Origin: Panagrolaimus kolymaensis
Taxonomy: Eukaryota > Nematoda > Chromadorea > Rhabditida > Panagrolaimidae
DNA: 64,000 nucleotides
Direction: 5' to 3'
Assembly: GCA_028622995.1 (NCBI GenBank)
Contig: JAJQJQ010000030.1
Coordinates: 1,116,001-1,180,000, forward strand
The first letter of the stretch is position 1, and every line of letters begins with the position of its first letter. This document shows, in pieces, positions 48,686 through 60,445 of this stretch. The position numbers and the translations under genes are program-made. The notes under the pieces are model-generated. The model searched no databases and was not told the DNA's origin. It saw only the letters and a list, made by a program, of their open reading frames with translations.

Positions 48686-50384
48686 TCAAATAGTAAGATC
48701 AGGAATTGTTGTTGAAATTGTTTTGTCTTCATAAGCAGCGGCGGTATGATTCGGATGAAGTTTGGGTGAGATTTTATCATGTATTACAGCTTCAAGATGT
48801 TGCAAGAATTGATCCATACTTAGATGATCCAGAGATAATCGAGAATAAGCCAAGACAGGAAGTTTTCGAATTGTTCTTCCACTGATTCCACGACATAGAG
48901 AAGCAAGAGCAAGAAGTTTTTGACTATATTCATTGAATTTTGGAAATGATGAAACAGGAGAAAGCACAATATTTTGGTCAAGAATTTCAACCTAAAAAGA
49001 ACCTCAAAGTAAATCTCGTCCAAGTTTCAAAAAGCAAGCTTACTCTTTGTAATTCTTTAACAACGGTCAACCAAATACTATAAATTGCATATTCCGATGG
49101 ATGTCCAACATAACGATTCACATCAGCACGATCAACAAAAGCTTCATCCAAGGCTTCAGTAATATTTGAAGTTGTTAAAACTAAGACATTTCTTAGACGA
49201 CGTATTTTGTCCATTTGAGTTAAGACAGCATTGACAGATCGTAAAGCATCAGAGGGATCATTTCCTTTATAAGATGATGTTCGTCCAATTGTAAGAGATT
49301 CCACTTCATCGATGAGAACAAAGACCAGTTGTTGAGGATCAGAAGCACATTCTTCAATTTGTTCAAAAAGTTTCATGATCAATTTTCCACTCTGAAAATG
49401 GACGAAATGTTAACCAATAAAGTTTGAAAAAGCTAAAAATAAACATACTTCAGCAAACCATTTTGAGAATAAACTATGCGAATTGACTTCAATTAAGATA
49501 GATCGCTTGTATCTGTTACTCAATCGAATAGTTAGCCGTTGAGCTAAAGCTTTGCATAATGAAGTTTTCCCAGTTCCAGGAGGCCCATGAAGTAATACCA
49601 TACGATTTACAGCAATAATATTTGAGTTTGTTCCACGATCAGAAAGTTTGAGTAAAGCATAAACGAATGATAAAAGCTAAAACAAAAAAGTCCCTTAATT
49701 AACATTTGAGAAAAGATCATAAAGAGCAGCAAACATACATCGTTCTTAATGTTATCATCAAAGATTAAATTTTCCCAAAGGTCATCAAATTCTTTACATG
49801 GTAATTGCCAATGATGACTAGCTACAGATGATTCAGAGTCTCCCGTTGAAACACTAGTGGCCATTGCATCTCCATCACGAACATTATAAACATGAACATT
49901 TGATGTTGGAATAGTTGTTGATTCTATTGACATTTTCTAAAAAATGAAAGAACATTAAACACATGAAAAGAAAAATGATCAAAAGCAGCGTTTTGTTGTA
50001 TCAAAGTTAAAGAATATTGTGGAGAAGCTAATAGCCATTGTAAAAGTTTCAAACATATTAACGTACTTGTCCATCAGGAGTATTTAAGCAACCAATAAGA
50101 ACTTGATCAATGACATCTTGTAATTCTGGATGAATAAAAGCAAACGAACGCCAATTATAAAGATCATGGATGGATACAACAGTTGTGGCGATTAATTCTT
50201 TACATTTTTCTATTTCATGTTTTGATCTGAAAAGTTAAAGATTTCATTAAAGAATTCAAAGAAAAAATAGTAAAGTTACTTACGCTCCCTTTTTAACTCG
50301 AACTTCTAAATGTAATGACGACGAAACTTCAGCGGTGATTGAAACAGCATTGAGCTTTTGTTCTAATTCAGTCATAGCAACCAT
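48686..50384 (-). CDS. pch-2: Pachytene checkpoint AAA+ ATPase PCH2/TRIP13
   Basis: Hexameric ATPase that remodels HORMA-domain proteins in meiotic crossover control and the spindle checkpoint. Six exons (50384-50284, 50226-50067, 49936-49739, 49676-49449, 49391-49044, 48991-48686) give 446 aa, against 432 in human. Walker A MVLLHGPPGTGKTSLCKALA, Walker B VFVLIDEVESL, sensor-1 VLTTSNI and the Arg-finger region FVDRADVNRYVGHPS are all present. The C-terminal lid contains GISGRTIRKLPVLAY. The N-terminal adaptor-binding region precedes residue 110. The 5' end faces the TMEM138 gene across 298 bp. Confidence 0.95.
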
Positions 50385-50601
50385 GATTTTCAGCTTATTC
50401 CAAAAAATGTGTGTAAAAAAGGATGGTTGATAAATTGAAGCAATCAGAGTAGCAACTTTGAAGAGTTTGAAGAAAGAACTCTAAAAAAATGGAAAGAGGA
50501 CAAGCAAAAAAATTTCAAATACTCTTTTACCGCGTTAAAATTTATTCGCGATGAGAATGATGGAGGTTTTAAAAAATCAAAAATATGTATATGGAAGTAT
50601 G

Positions 50602-50615
50602 GTTTCTATGGTAAC
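50602..50615 (+). promoter_or_regulatory. X-box (RFX/DAF-19 site) upstream of TMEM138
   Basis: GTTTCTATGGTAAC matches the nematode ciliary X-box consensus RYYNYYATRRNRAC at every constrained position. It lies 81 bp before the TMEM138 ATG, the usual window for DAF-19 targets. TMEM138 is a ciliary transition-zone protein, which strengthens the call. Confidence 0.75.
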
Positions 50616-50682
50616 AAATTTCTTTCAAAGCTTTTTTTGATGCTTCTTTTTTCTTTTACATTAATGTTGTAGAATCATTTCG

Positions 50683-52327
50683 ATGTCCAGCAAATACAGT
50701 GCAGTATTAGCCCTTCATATTCTTATGATTTTACTTGATTTAAGTTTTAATACAGCTGCCACAATTCTTTATAATGATAATAATGCTCAATTAATGATTT
50801 TTATGTAAACTCTTTTATTTTAAGCTTTTAGTTTCTTTCTTTTAATTCCAAAATTATGTATTTTTCAGTTTGCAAGATACTGCCATAGTTTTAAGTGTTA
50901 TAATTTTATTAATAACTTTTTCATCAACTTTTGTCTTTCAAGCTGGGCTAATTTCTGTTTTGATTAAACGATTTTCGCCGAGTATTATAGTGGCAACAGC
51001 ATATTTATTTTTGAGTATTACTTTACATGTTACGAGTTTGGTAAGATTTCTAAGTTTGAGAGAAAAAGAAAGGAAGGAAGATGAATTTTGTTTTTAGAGA
51101 GATCGATGGGGAACAACTGAACGTTATATTTGGCCTATATCCATTACGGTGATTTATGTTATTCAAAGATTAAGTAAGTTTGGGTTTTAATTTGGGGTTG
51201 TTGATGTCAGATAAATTTTTGGCTATTGAATCATAAAATTTTAGTTTCTTTCTTCCAAAAAAATTTTATTTTAGTTTCTTCGTTCTTTAATTTTAAAAAT
51301 AATTAAGTTAGTAGTTAGTTGAATGGCCAAAAATCAAACTTAAAAAATACTTTAATCCATCCAATGTTTTTAATAAACATTTTTTTAAAGCATTTTTTAA
51401 CCATTGTTTTTTTGTATTCCACAAACAAAAAATAAACAAACTAACACCGTGGGTTGATTGACTTTCAAATAAAAATTAAAGTCATTAACTCGAAACATTG
51501 TGTACTTTTAAAATTAACTTTTTTTTGCTTCCTTCTGTTTTTCGATTCTAAAATGATGATACCTGAATGAGAAAAAAATTTTATAAACAAATTCGTTGAT
51601 CTTTGTTTTTTGCTTGGCTTGCTTTTTTTCTGACGTCGTCATCGATTACAAAGAGCTCATAATCATTTCTGCGAGACATAGAAGAAGAAGAAAAAAAAGA
51701 TGCAAAAATGAATCAAAAAAATTTTATTTAGTTATTTAGAAATAATAATCTGATTTCAATTTCTTTCTTTTTTTATTTTGTAAAAAATAAGTCTTCCGTC
51801 GTTTCTCAAATTTTTGCAAGATTGCTTAAGAAAAAAATTTGAACTTAATTTTGTTTGACATTTAAAAAAAATCTGATAATTGAAGGAAGTTGTAGCAAAT
51901 TTGTTGCTCCATGGACTTTCATGATTACTAATACAATTTTTTTCGGTGAATAAAATAAAATTTCGTTTGTTCCAGTCCCATCGTTCATGATCTCAAAGAA
52001 GAAGATGTGACACTGACGATCATGTTTTGATTTAAAAATTTTCTCTAAGTCATGTTGCAGCAGATTATTTTTTTGACGACGTCACATTCGCTGCCCACTC
52101 TTTTTACACACCTTTTTTTTGTTGTAAAATGTTTTTTCTCAGTGGCGCAAACAAAAATTTTACTAATTTTTTTTAAACATGAACCATAAATTAAATTTGT
52201 GCTTGTTTTTTTTTCAGCCGCAATAATTCATTATTTCTTATTCAAACGTGCAATACTTTTCATTTCCGATCCTCGTTATCATTATGATACTGAATGGCTT
52301 CGAGAACAAGTTCGAACTCAACAATGA
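50683..52327 (+). CDS. tmem-138: Transmembrane protein 138 (ciliary transition zone)
   Basis: Four-pass membrane protein needed for cilium assembly and transition-zone function (mutated in Joubert syndrome in humans). Exons 50683-50804, 50869-51040, 51098-51173 and 52218-52327 join in phase to 159 aa, against 162 in human. Family hallmarks: LQDTAIVLSVIILLITF, TFVFQAGLISVLIKRF, YLFLSITLHV, RYIWP, and the conserved end FLFKRAILFISDPRYHYDTE, WLREQ. The third intron (51174-52217) is about 1 kb, long for this window, and appears empty. A perfect X-box lies just upstream. The divergent neighbour is pch-2. Confidence 0.9.
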
Positions 52328-52617
52328 TTGAAAGTCTCAAAAAAACTTTATCTTAAGAAGTAAATTCGGCCAATTAAAATAATTACATTTGTTTTTAAAT
52401 AAAATATTTATTGAAAAAATTCGCATATAAAAAGACACTATGAAAATTTGAAAATTTAAGTAAATTGATCGAATCTGATTCCTTTTTTTTTTGCAATAAA
52501 AAGAAATATGACTTTTGGTGATTAAAATATATATAAAAAACAGTTAGAAAAAAAAAAGAAGACTAAAGTTGACGATTAAAATGAAATGTTTGATGCTTCT
52601 TGCTTGTTTGTTTGTTA

Positions 52618-53322
52618 TTATTGAACATTGGGTAAAGCAATTTTAACTGCATTCAAAATTTTTTCTATTTCTTCAAATGTGTGTTCGCTACTGATCGTAA
52701 ATTTCAATCTGAAAAAAATTCAAGAAAAATCATCAGTTTTTAACTTTTGCTTTCAAATTTTTTTCATCGCAAAAAAAAAAACAAATAAACAAAAGGCTAA
52801 AAAAAAAAGAAGCTTACGAAGGTTGAATGGGAAATGCTTCATCTTTATCCAAATAATGTGAGCGAGTAACCAAAATATTTGAATGATTAAACATTTCATT
52901 TAAAAGTAAATCCAATTTTTTACTACCAACATTGACGACAACAACGTTTTCTTTTTGTTCAGAAGAATTATTTCCAGAATTATAAACTACATGTTGCATG
53001 GGAGAAATATCAGCGCCAATAACTTCAAAATTAGTTCCATTTAAAACTTTTTTTAATCCATTATGAAGTTTTCGAGAATTATCATTTAATCGATTAAATC
53101 TTTGAGGTTCTTCTTGCATAATTCTTAATGCTTCGGAGGCGGCAGTGGCCAAAAGAGGAGGAAGGGATGCTGAGAAGCAATATCCCAAACCTGATAAACG
53201 TTGATGTCCAACAACATATGACCGTCCAGCGCAAAATCCTCCGGTAGTAGCTAAAGCATTTTCAAGGGATGCCATAATCATGTCGATATCAATTACATCA
53301 ACACCAAAATATTCTGTTACAC
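52618..53322 (-). CDS. sptl-1: Serine palmitoyltransferase subunit 1, C-terminal 197 residues only
   Basis: Non-catalytic subunit of the ER enzyme that starts sphingolipid synthesis from serine and palmitoyl-CoA. Two exons (53322-52818 and 52708-52618) join in phase. The first begins at a good acceptor (TTTTTTCCAG) with GVTEYFGVDVIDIDMIMASL and contains GGFCAGRSYVVGHQRLSG and YCFSASLPPLLATAASEAL, diagnostic for SPTLC1. The last exon ends with the stop at 52618. The roughly 270 N-terminal residues should lie upstream on the minus strand. I could not find them in the 7.5 kb before the oppositely oriented trehalase. Either a very long intron runs past the LTR element, or this is a truncated copy. 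Confidence 0.8.
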
Positions 53323-56300
53323 CTGGAAAAAAAGGAAAAAAATTATCGATAAAAAAAATTTAAAAAAGTGGGAATTGAAGGGAAGTTTTGAGAACCCGTA
53401 TTTTTGCTATCCTAATTTTATAATCTCGTAAAACTTAAGTTCTCAATATAAAAAATAGCCTAATTTTTGTGAGGCATTTATATAACAAATTATTGCTAAA
53501 ATCGAATTTTATTGAAAGAAAAAAGGCTTTGGATATTATTTGTTTGTTAGATATGCTTTTTAAATTGAAATGATACTCCTTTGATTGAGACTACGGAAGA
53601 CTTAAAAAAAGCAAATGTCCAATTTTCAACTTCAAATTCAACTAAATTTGGCTTCTGGCAAGTTCCAATAACAAATTTGGGATCGATCAATTTTTAAAAA
53701 ATAAAAAAAAAACTAATAAAGTAATAAATCTTCCACCCACAACAAAAAAAAAATGGCGATATTATTGTTACGTCCAAAGTTTTATTCCAAATAGTCTAAC
53801 CGATTGTTGTTTGTTTATTTTTTGATTTTAATAAAGATTTGTCATTCATTTATTATTTTTTCTTTAAAAGAACTAATGATTACGTAATAATAACCTTCAA
53901 AGAAGACCAACCCAAAAAAACAATTTTTTCTTTTAAAGTAAAATAAAAAAAAGAAAGTTTGTTCCAAAATAAATTAATAAATTTCGAAACAAATACTTTT
54001 TTCATTTTTAACTTTGTTGATTCGAGGCGATTATATTCTTTTTTGATGAGATTATTAAAAGTCGTTAATGAACTTGTTTTATTTATCTCTTTTTTGTTCT
54101 TTATTGGAAAAGGAAAACCCATTATTATTATTATGACGATCACCATAATAACCACGAGACAAATTCAATTTTCCATTTAACCACGTGGTGTTTGAAATAT
54201 CTCACCCTTCTCACATTTTTTTCTTTCATAATTTTTGATTTTAATTAAATAACCAGAATTCTTTTTAAAAAAAAGTTTGATCACACGAAAAATGTGCTGC
54301 GTTTGAGTGTGTGTATTTTCATTGAGTTTCATGTTTAATTTTTTTTGTTAATGGGTAATTTTTAAAGTTGTGTTTTTTTTTTTTTTTGCTTTTTACCATT
54401 TTCAAAGAAGCGTTTCAGTGTTTTTTTTGATTGTTTATTTGTGAAGTTATTTTTTGGGAGAGAAACTTTTGGATGTATGTAAACGTGACTATTAACTATG
54501 TTTTTTTTCATGCGACGACGATAATAACAAAGATGATTAAACTTTTATCTTTTTCATCTTTTGATATCTCTCATTCTCTTTTTAAAAAAATTGATGCATG
54601 GATAATTGAAACCATTAATTAATCATTACACCCTCGCTTTTGGATGATTAAATAAATAAATAAAAAAGGGTTTAAAAGGTTAAAAGCGTTCATAAAAAAA
54701 TATGTACTTTTTTTCTTCATTAAACCCAAAAGCTTATCATTAAAATATTTTTCATGTAGCTAAACCTAATGTTTTTGATCATAAGAAGAAAAAAAAGTTG
54801 CTAACATAAAAGCCAAACAAAAAAATTATCATCGAAGTATGACTACGAATGTCAAAAATAATTATGCAGTAGCTGACGTTCACTAGAGTCACTTTCATTA
54901 AATCAAAAAATACTTTTTATTTTTTTGAAAAACCAAATAAATTTTATGGATTTAATTTTGGAGCTTAATATTTTTATAAACCGTTTATAGAAAAAATAAA
55001 TGGGTCATTGTTTTTTTTTTGTTGATTTTGTTTATCAAAAATCCAAAACCAAAATATATTTCATAAACTATTTGTTTTTTTTTATTGTGGTGGTTATTTT
55101 TTTAAGTTGATTATTCGTACTTTTTATGTTAGTGTCAGTGGCCGCCAGTCGACGACATTTTCATGGTGTCTATGTTTTTGTTTAGTAAAATTGTCGATTA
55201 TTATACTCCCTGTCTCACATCCTTAACCATTATTTTTTTCTATCTATCTTGTCTCTAAAAAAGAATCAACAACTATCGATCTTTCTGAAGAAAAAAAAAC
55301 TCGAAAACTAGGGAAACCCCTTCCTTCTTTTTTATGATTTTCAAAGATTGGTTTTATTTTTTTTCAGTGATCATCAAAAATCAAATAATAAAAGTTTGTT
55401 TCTTGGTTGCTCAAAAAAAAAAGCTGGCTGCCGTTCTTTACTTTTTTTTCTTCTTCAAACTTTTCAGACTTCCAAAAAAGGCTTTCACAAATAAACTTTA
55501 TTTGCGTGTTTTTAAAGAATCTGTTTTTTTATTTTCATGTTTTTTAAATTTTTGTCCATTCATAATCTCTAAAAAGAAAACAACAGAAGCTTTTCTTTTG
55601 ACCATCACAAAAAAATAGCTTCCGATTTATTTTTGTTTATGGTTTGATTTTTTCCTTTTCTTCCTCCTATTTCATACAATAATACAAAAGAAAAAAATGT
55701 TTCATTCTTTTGTCAAACAAACGAAAAAAAATTAGACCAAAACTTTCACTTCCAAACTTTTTTAAAAAAAATAAAAAAAGGAACGACGCTCCTTTCTTTA
55801 ATAAATTTTTCTTTGTATCTTTTTTGTATAAAATTATTTTTTTGTAGTTTTTTGTTATTTTTATTTTTTTTTTGTTTGGCAAACATAGTCTAAACTAAAC
55901 GTTATTTTTTATGGTGTTTTTACTTTGTTTCTTTTTCCCCGAAGCAAAAATAAAATGTTTGAGGAATCAAATTTTTTTCTCAAAACAAAAAAAAATTGAA
56001 AAGAAAGAAGCATGGGATCAATTTTTTTCTCCTCGAGCTTGAGTACATTTTTTAAACTTTTTAAAACTTTTTTGTGACGTAAAAATTATTTTCTTATCAC
56101 ATTTTTTGTGCCCATCATAATAGAGGAGGAACGCTTAAAAATTTACTTTGATTTGAGACTTTTAGACACTTTTTTTTGTTGCGGTCATAAGAGTCACTTG
56201 TCTGATTATAAAAATGAAAAAATGAGGATTAGAAACATAAAAATTTCTCTTAAAAAACGCGTCACAAAATCAAAAAAAGTAAGGGACAAAAAAATTTTTC

Positions 56301-58369
56301 TCGTGACTTGGAGATATTTGACGCCACTTCCTTAAACCTAAAACTAAAGCTTGGTGCATTCATTTGGCGTCATTAATCCGTAACCTTATTTATTTTTTAT
56401 ATAAAAAAATATTTCGCAAAAAAAACTATAGTTATTTTTTTTATTTCTATGGATCTAGAAATTTCTATCCGATTATTCTGATTATGCAAAAAATATAAAT
56501 AAAATACAAAACATAGTTAGTTATTTTGCTCTCCACCCTCTCATCTCAGATTATTATATACATAAATTCAACCACGTTTTAGTGATTATTATTACGTATT
56601 ATTTTTTTATTTAGTTTTTAGTCTATCAATCGACTAGCGAAAATAATCACTTTCTATTTTCATTTCATAGATATACATATCTTTTCATGTAAATTTTTTT
56701 TATTCGGGTTGGTGGTTGCCTAATTTTTATTTAATCCAAAAATCTTGTTTTTTTTTCTGAATTTTGGTGACGGATGGTTTTTGCTGGTGGTGTCTTTCTC
56801 TATTTAATAAAATTCAAATTAATGTACAAAAATTATTTTTTTCATAAATCACTCTTTTTTTGGAAATAAAAAAGGGGTGAAAAGCTCAAATGGAAATTGA
56901 TACTTTCGATTTTTTTGTTTGACTAATACCCAATCATTTTGCAAGATTATTCTTTTCTATTACAGAAATTTTTCCTATCCAAAAAAGAGATTATCCTTTG
57001 TTAAAGTAATTCCATATATAACTCATAACTAACTTCCAAAAAAAGAAGAAGATGAGACGAGAATAACTTTCACCTTGTTTAGCGTTACAAAAAAAAACGT
57101 GTATTTATTTATTTGCGCTTTTGATCCTATTTAAAAAAAGTTTTTTCCTTTTTTACAAAAAAAAATTTATTTACAAATGGCTTTGAACTTTAAAAAATAG
57201 AGGCAACAATCAGTTGTTAGTCAGAGTCACACGAAGAAAAGAAAAAAGAAGCTTGACGCCGCTGGTTTCTGTTTTTTGCTTGCTTCCTTTTTTTGCAACT
57301 TTTGGTGGTGGTCGGTCGCTTGCTTGCTTATTAAAAAGCATTAAAACCAAGAAAAAATAAAATTAAACTCCTCCTTTTCCTCCTCCCAAAAATCTATGTG
57401 GTTTTTTATTTTATTTTTGTTAATGTCGTCGCGATTATTTTTTTCGAAATGTTAAATAATCAAACAAAAATATAATTCAATTGAATCAGAAAAAAAGATA
57501 GATCAAACAAAAACAAAACAAAAAACAAATATCAACATTTAAACAAAACAAAAAAGTGGGAGGGCGGTATTTAATATTTTTTTGTTTGCGGCGGTGAATA
57601 TTAAAAGAGTTTGTTTGTTTTTTTGTTATTACAAAAACCCTTATAGAGGAATTTAAATATAAAAAGCGGATGAGTTAGTTGGAGAATTTCGAAACCCCAG
57701 CGATTTCATTGTCGCTTCTGTCTTTTTTTTGTGATGGATCATAAAAAAGTTTTTTTTTTGCGCACAGATTTTTTGATCATTAAAAAAATTGGCCCAATTT
57801 TGAACTTTTTTAAACATTTTGTAAAATGTTTTTTCCCCTAAATTTTTTCTGATTTAAAAAACCACATATTTTTGTGATGCTTTCTTTTTTTGGTATCTCC
57901 CCTGCCTCTCCTTCCCTACATTGCCCTTTTATTGTTGTCCTTTTCAAAGAATAAAGAATTGTTATTTTTATTCATCCTTCAGCCACGGTGATTTCCTTCC
58001 AATGCTTCTGATTCGCTTTATTTTTGGCTTACCAAAAAAAGTTTTTATCAAAATATTATTCAAAAACTTAAATAAAAAAAATAAAGCAATAATAAACATC
58101 GCCATTATCTTTTGGAAATAAAAATAATAAAACCCTTGTTTGCTAAATACAAAAAATAAAAAACAAATTCAAAGAATAAATTGAAATTTAACGGTAGAAA
58201 AGAAAAAAATATTTTGCTACAAAAAAATCAAAAAATGTTTTTACTTTGAAAGTTTGGTTTGGTTGATTTCTAATTGGCGAATAAAATTTTATTTTTTTCA
58301 CGTGAGCCTTGCCTGCTTCAAGAAAAACTCTACCAAAGATTAAAAAGAAGAAAAAAGTATTTAGCCTTT
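53323..58369. other. 5-kb gene-poor region
   Basis: No supportable coding exon on either strand, including the missing SPTLC1 exons. The DNA resembles the 4-11 kb stretch, with long A/T homopolymers, TTCTT tracts and low-complexity open frames. It could be one long intron. Confidence 0.45.
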
Positions 58370-58581
58370 TGTTGTGCCCACATATTCGAATGTGTCTGGC
58401 TCCTGATACGAATGTATGTGAATGTCAGTGACTCGCTCAATCGTCTCTCGCTTTTGGATCTTTGTAGTTTTGTCTTGCATTCATTCACAGTTGTCTTGTA
58501 AGCTTTGTTGTTTGTGCTTTTATTAGTTTGTCAATAAACTACTATTTAATATTGTTGTGTCTCCTGAACCTGTGCACAACA
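58370..58581 (+). repeat. Left LTR
   Basis: 212-bp direct repeat with TG...CA ends. It carries an AATAAA about 40 bases from its end. It appears identical to the right LTR, implying recent insertion. Confidence 0.93.
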
Positions 58582-58892
58582 AATTGGTGGAGATATATTG
58601 AATTGTCCCCAAAGCTGCTCAACTTTTCCAGGTTTTTGATTCAAAACCTGCTGCTTCCTCTGCCGCTGCTGCTGCTATCATTCAATTTATTCCTGCATAA
58701 CAAATTGGTGGAGAGATCGAATTGTCCTCGTCCTCAAAGCCTCAAACTGCTTCTGCTTCAACTACTGCTGCTTGCTCCTGCTGTGAATCAACCGTCGCTG
58801 CTTGTACTGCTCGTGCAACTCTTAATCGTCTTCAGCTTGCTGGTTATTGTTTTGTTCTTCAATTTCTTGATCAACTGCTATAACACTCGACG

Positions 58893-60290
58893 ATGTCGCT
58901 TCCTGCAACTCCGAAACTGCCTCAACTTCTGCTTCTTGCTCTTGATTTTGTTCAATCCTCGCTGGCTGCTCTTGTTATGGCTCACATTCGTCAAATGCTC
59001 ATGCTCTCAAAGTCGCAAAGAGTTTATGCTTTCAGCTCAAAAAGCACTCTTCGTATTGCTGCTCTATCTTGTGGAAAAGCTAATGGAAGTATCCTGCTTG
59101 CTGTTTTTATGCCTTTTTGTTCAAAAAGCACTCCTGAAGTTATTCAAAAGGAGGGAAGGGTGATGTCCACCATGTCGTTCTGTTCGTCAATCGGCACTTC
59201 CTTAGTTCAACATATGCACTATGCTCCTATTCGTCGTCTGCAACTTCTTCAAGTCAAGGTTATTGGTCAAGCTTCCTCATCAATCGCCGATGGAAATTCA
59301 AGCTCGTCAACTCAAGAAGAAGGAAGAATGATGGTCGTCGCCTTGATGAAATGCTGTCTATCATCAACCGTCAGCTTTCCATGGTCATGCTCACAACTTG
59401 TTCTATGTTCTTCTTCAGCAAACGTCTTCTACGTTTTTGGTAAACTCTCATCATCACTCGCCGATGAAAAACCATGTTGCTCGTCACCTGCTTGCTATGG
59501 AAACACTGCTGCCTGTTTGATGATGTCGTACAATCATCCGTTGTTGGTTATCGTCGCAAACCATCCGCCGCCCGCTTGCTCTAATCATCCGTTGTTGGTT
59601 ATCGTCGCAAACCATCCGCCGTCTGCTTGTTCTTTTCTTTTTGGGGAAAATGGATGCTGTATGTTCCTCTTTGTTCCTGCTGCATGGTTCAAAGGTACCG
59701 CTGCTACTGTATTCACTCGTCATATTGCTTTTGATGTGATTAGTTCTCCTGCTCGTGCTGCTGTCAAAGAAAGAAAGCTGATTGTAATATTGCTGCTGCT
59801 CGCTATGCTCTGTTTGCCTGCTGGATACTATGGTCAAGCAAATGCTCATGTCAACGTCTTTAGCTGCGTAAAGAAAAACAATGCTCGTGCTCAACCTTCG
59901 AAAAAGGCCAAGAAGAATGTCAAATGGTCAAACGTCGTTCATATCGATGATGAAGCAACCGCCAATGATTCCTCGTCATCAAGCCAAGCTGCATGTACCA
60001 TGCCCTGTACCATGCCCGAAGACATGTCAATCGATGATTACCAAACGACGACTAATGAAGCTATGGAAATCTTCGAAGATGCTGTAGAATGGATGGATCC
60101 AATGATCGTGAAACTCTCTGCTGCCGAACAACGCAAATTTCTCGAACTGGTCCAGAAACTCTTGGTCAAGTCAACCGCCGTCAAAGCCAACTTGTTAATC
60201 CTGGAAGTCTTATATAAGTGGGAAGGGATGTTGTGCCCACATATTCGAATGTGTCTGGCTCCTGATACGAATGTATGTGAATGTCAGTGA
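58893..60290 (+). CDS. ORF of the LTR element, 465 aa, unknown function
   Basis: One uninterrupted frame covering most of the interior and ending inside the right LTR (stop at 60288-60290). The N-terminal two thirds are Ala/Ser/Leu/Cys-rich and partly repetitive. A 51-bp tandem duplication at 59532-59633 repeats NHPLLVIVANHPP. The C-terminal third is more globular: a basic patch (PSKKAKKNVKWSN), an acidic Ser-rich linker, then MSIDDYQTTTNEAMEIFEDA and LSAAEQRKFLELVQKLLV, a helical segment that could be gag-like. Base composition is clearly more GC-rich than flanking DNA. I recognise no family. It could be a degenerate gag or captured sequence, and a translated product is not certain. Confidence 0.45.
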   Translation: MSLPATPKLPQLLLLALDFVQSSLAALVMAHIRQMLMLSKSQRVYAFSSKSTLRIAALSCGKANGSILLAVFMPFCSKSTPEVIQKEGRVMSTMSFCSSIGTSLVQHMHYAPIRRLQLLQVKVIGQASSSIADGNSSSSTQEEGRMMVVALMKCCLSSTVSFPWSCSQLVLCSSSANVFYVFGKLSSSLADEKPCCSSPACYGNTAACLMMSYNHPLLVIVANHPPPACSNHPLLVIVANHPPSACSFLFGENGCCMFLFVPAAWFKGTAATVFTRHIAFDVISSPARAAVKERKLIVILLLLAMLCLPAGYYGQANAHVNVFSCVKKNNARAQPSKKAKKNVKWSNVVHIDDEATANDSSSSSQAACTMPCTMPEDMSIDDYQTTTNEAMEIFEDAVEWMDPMIVKLSAAEQRKFLELVQKLLVKSTAVKANLLILEVLYKWEGMLCPHIRMCLAPDTNVCECQ

Positions 60291-60440
60291 CTCGCTCAAT
60301 CGTCTCTCGCTTTTGGATCTTTGTAGTTTTGTCTTGCATTCATTCACAGTTGTCTTGTAAGCTTTGTTGTTTGTGCTTTTATTAGTTTGTCAATAAACTA
60401 CTATTTAATATTGTTGTGTCTCCTGAACCTGTGCACAACA
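60229..60440 (+). repeat. Right LTR
   Basis: 212-bp partner of 58370-58581, preceded by the polypurine tract and followed by the CCTTT target duplication. Confidence 0.93.
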
Positions 60441-60445
60441 CCTTT

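Larger units (their letters stand above)
58370..60440 (+). mobile_element. 2071-bp non-autonomous LTR retrotransposon, intact
   Basis: Two 212-bp LTRs (58370-58581 and 60229-60440) run TGTTGTGCCC to GTGCACAACA and look identical by eye. The element is flanked by the 5-bp duplication CCTTT (58365-58369 and 60441-60445). A primer-binding-type TGGTGGAGATAT follows the left LTR by three bases, and a polypurine tract (GTGGGAAGGGA) ends at the right LTR. An AATAAA signal sits in the LTR. The 1647-bp interior has no reverse transcriptase, protease, RNase H or integrase, so it must move with enzymes from elsewhere. The 5-bp duplication fits Gypsy or Bel-Pao helpers. Confidence 0.93.

Noticed and set aside
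54431..54622. Missing 5' exons of SPTLC1 in the 53.3-58.4 kb region
   Set aside because: I looked on the minus strand for the expected SPTLC1 blocks (NFLG, GPRGFYG, YSYGFA, ESLSFG types) and found none.
58528..59163. 211-codon Leu-rich frame overlapping the LTR-element ORF
   Set aside because: It is a shadow of CTG/CTT-rich sequence in another frame. It crosses the left LTR boundary and is shorter than the 465-codon frame.
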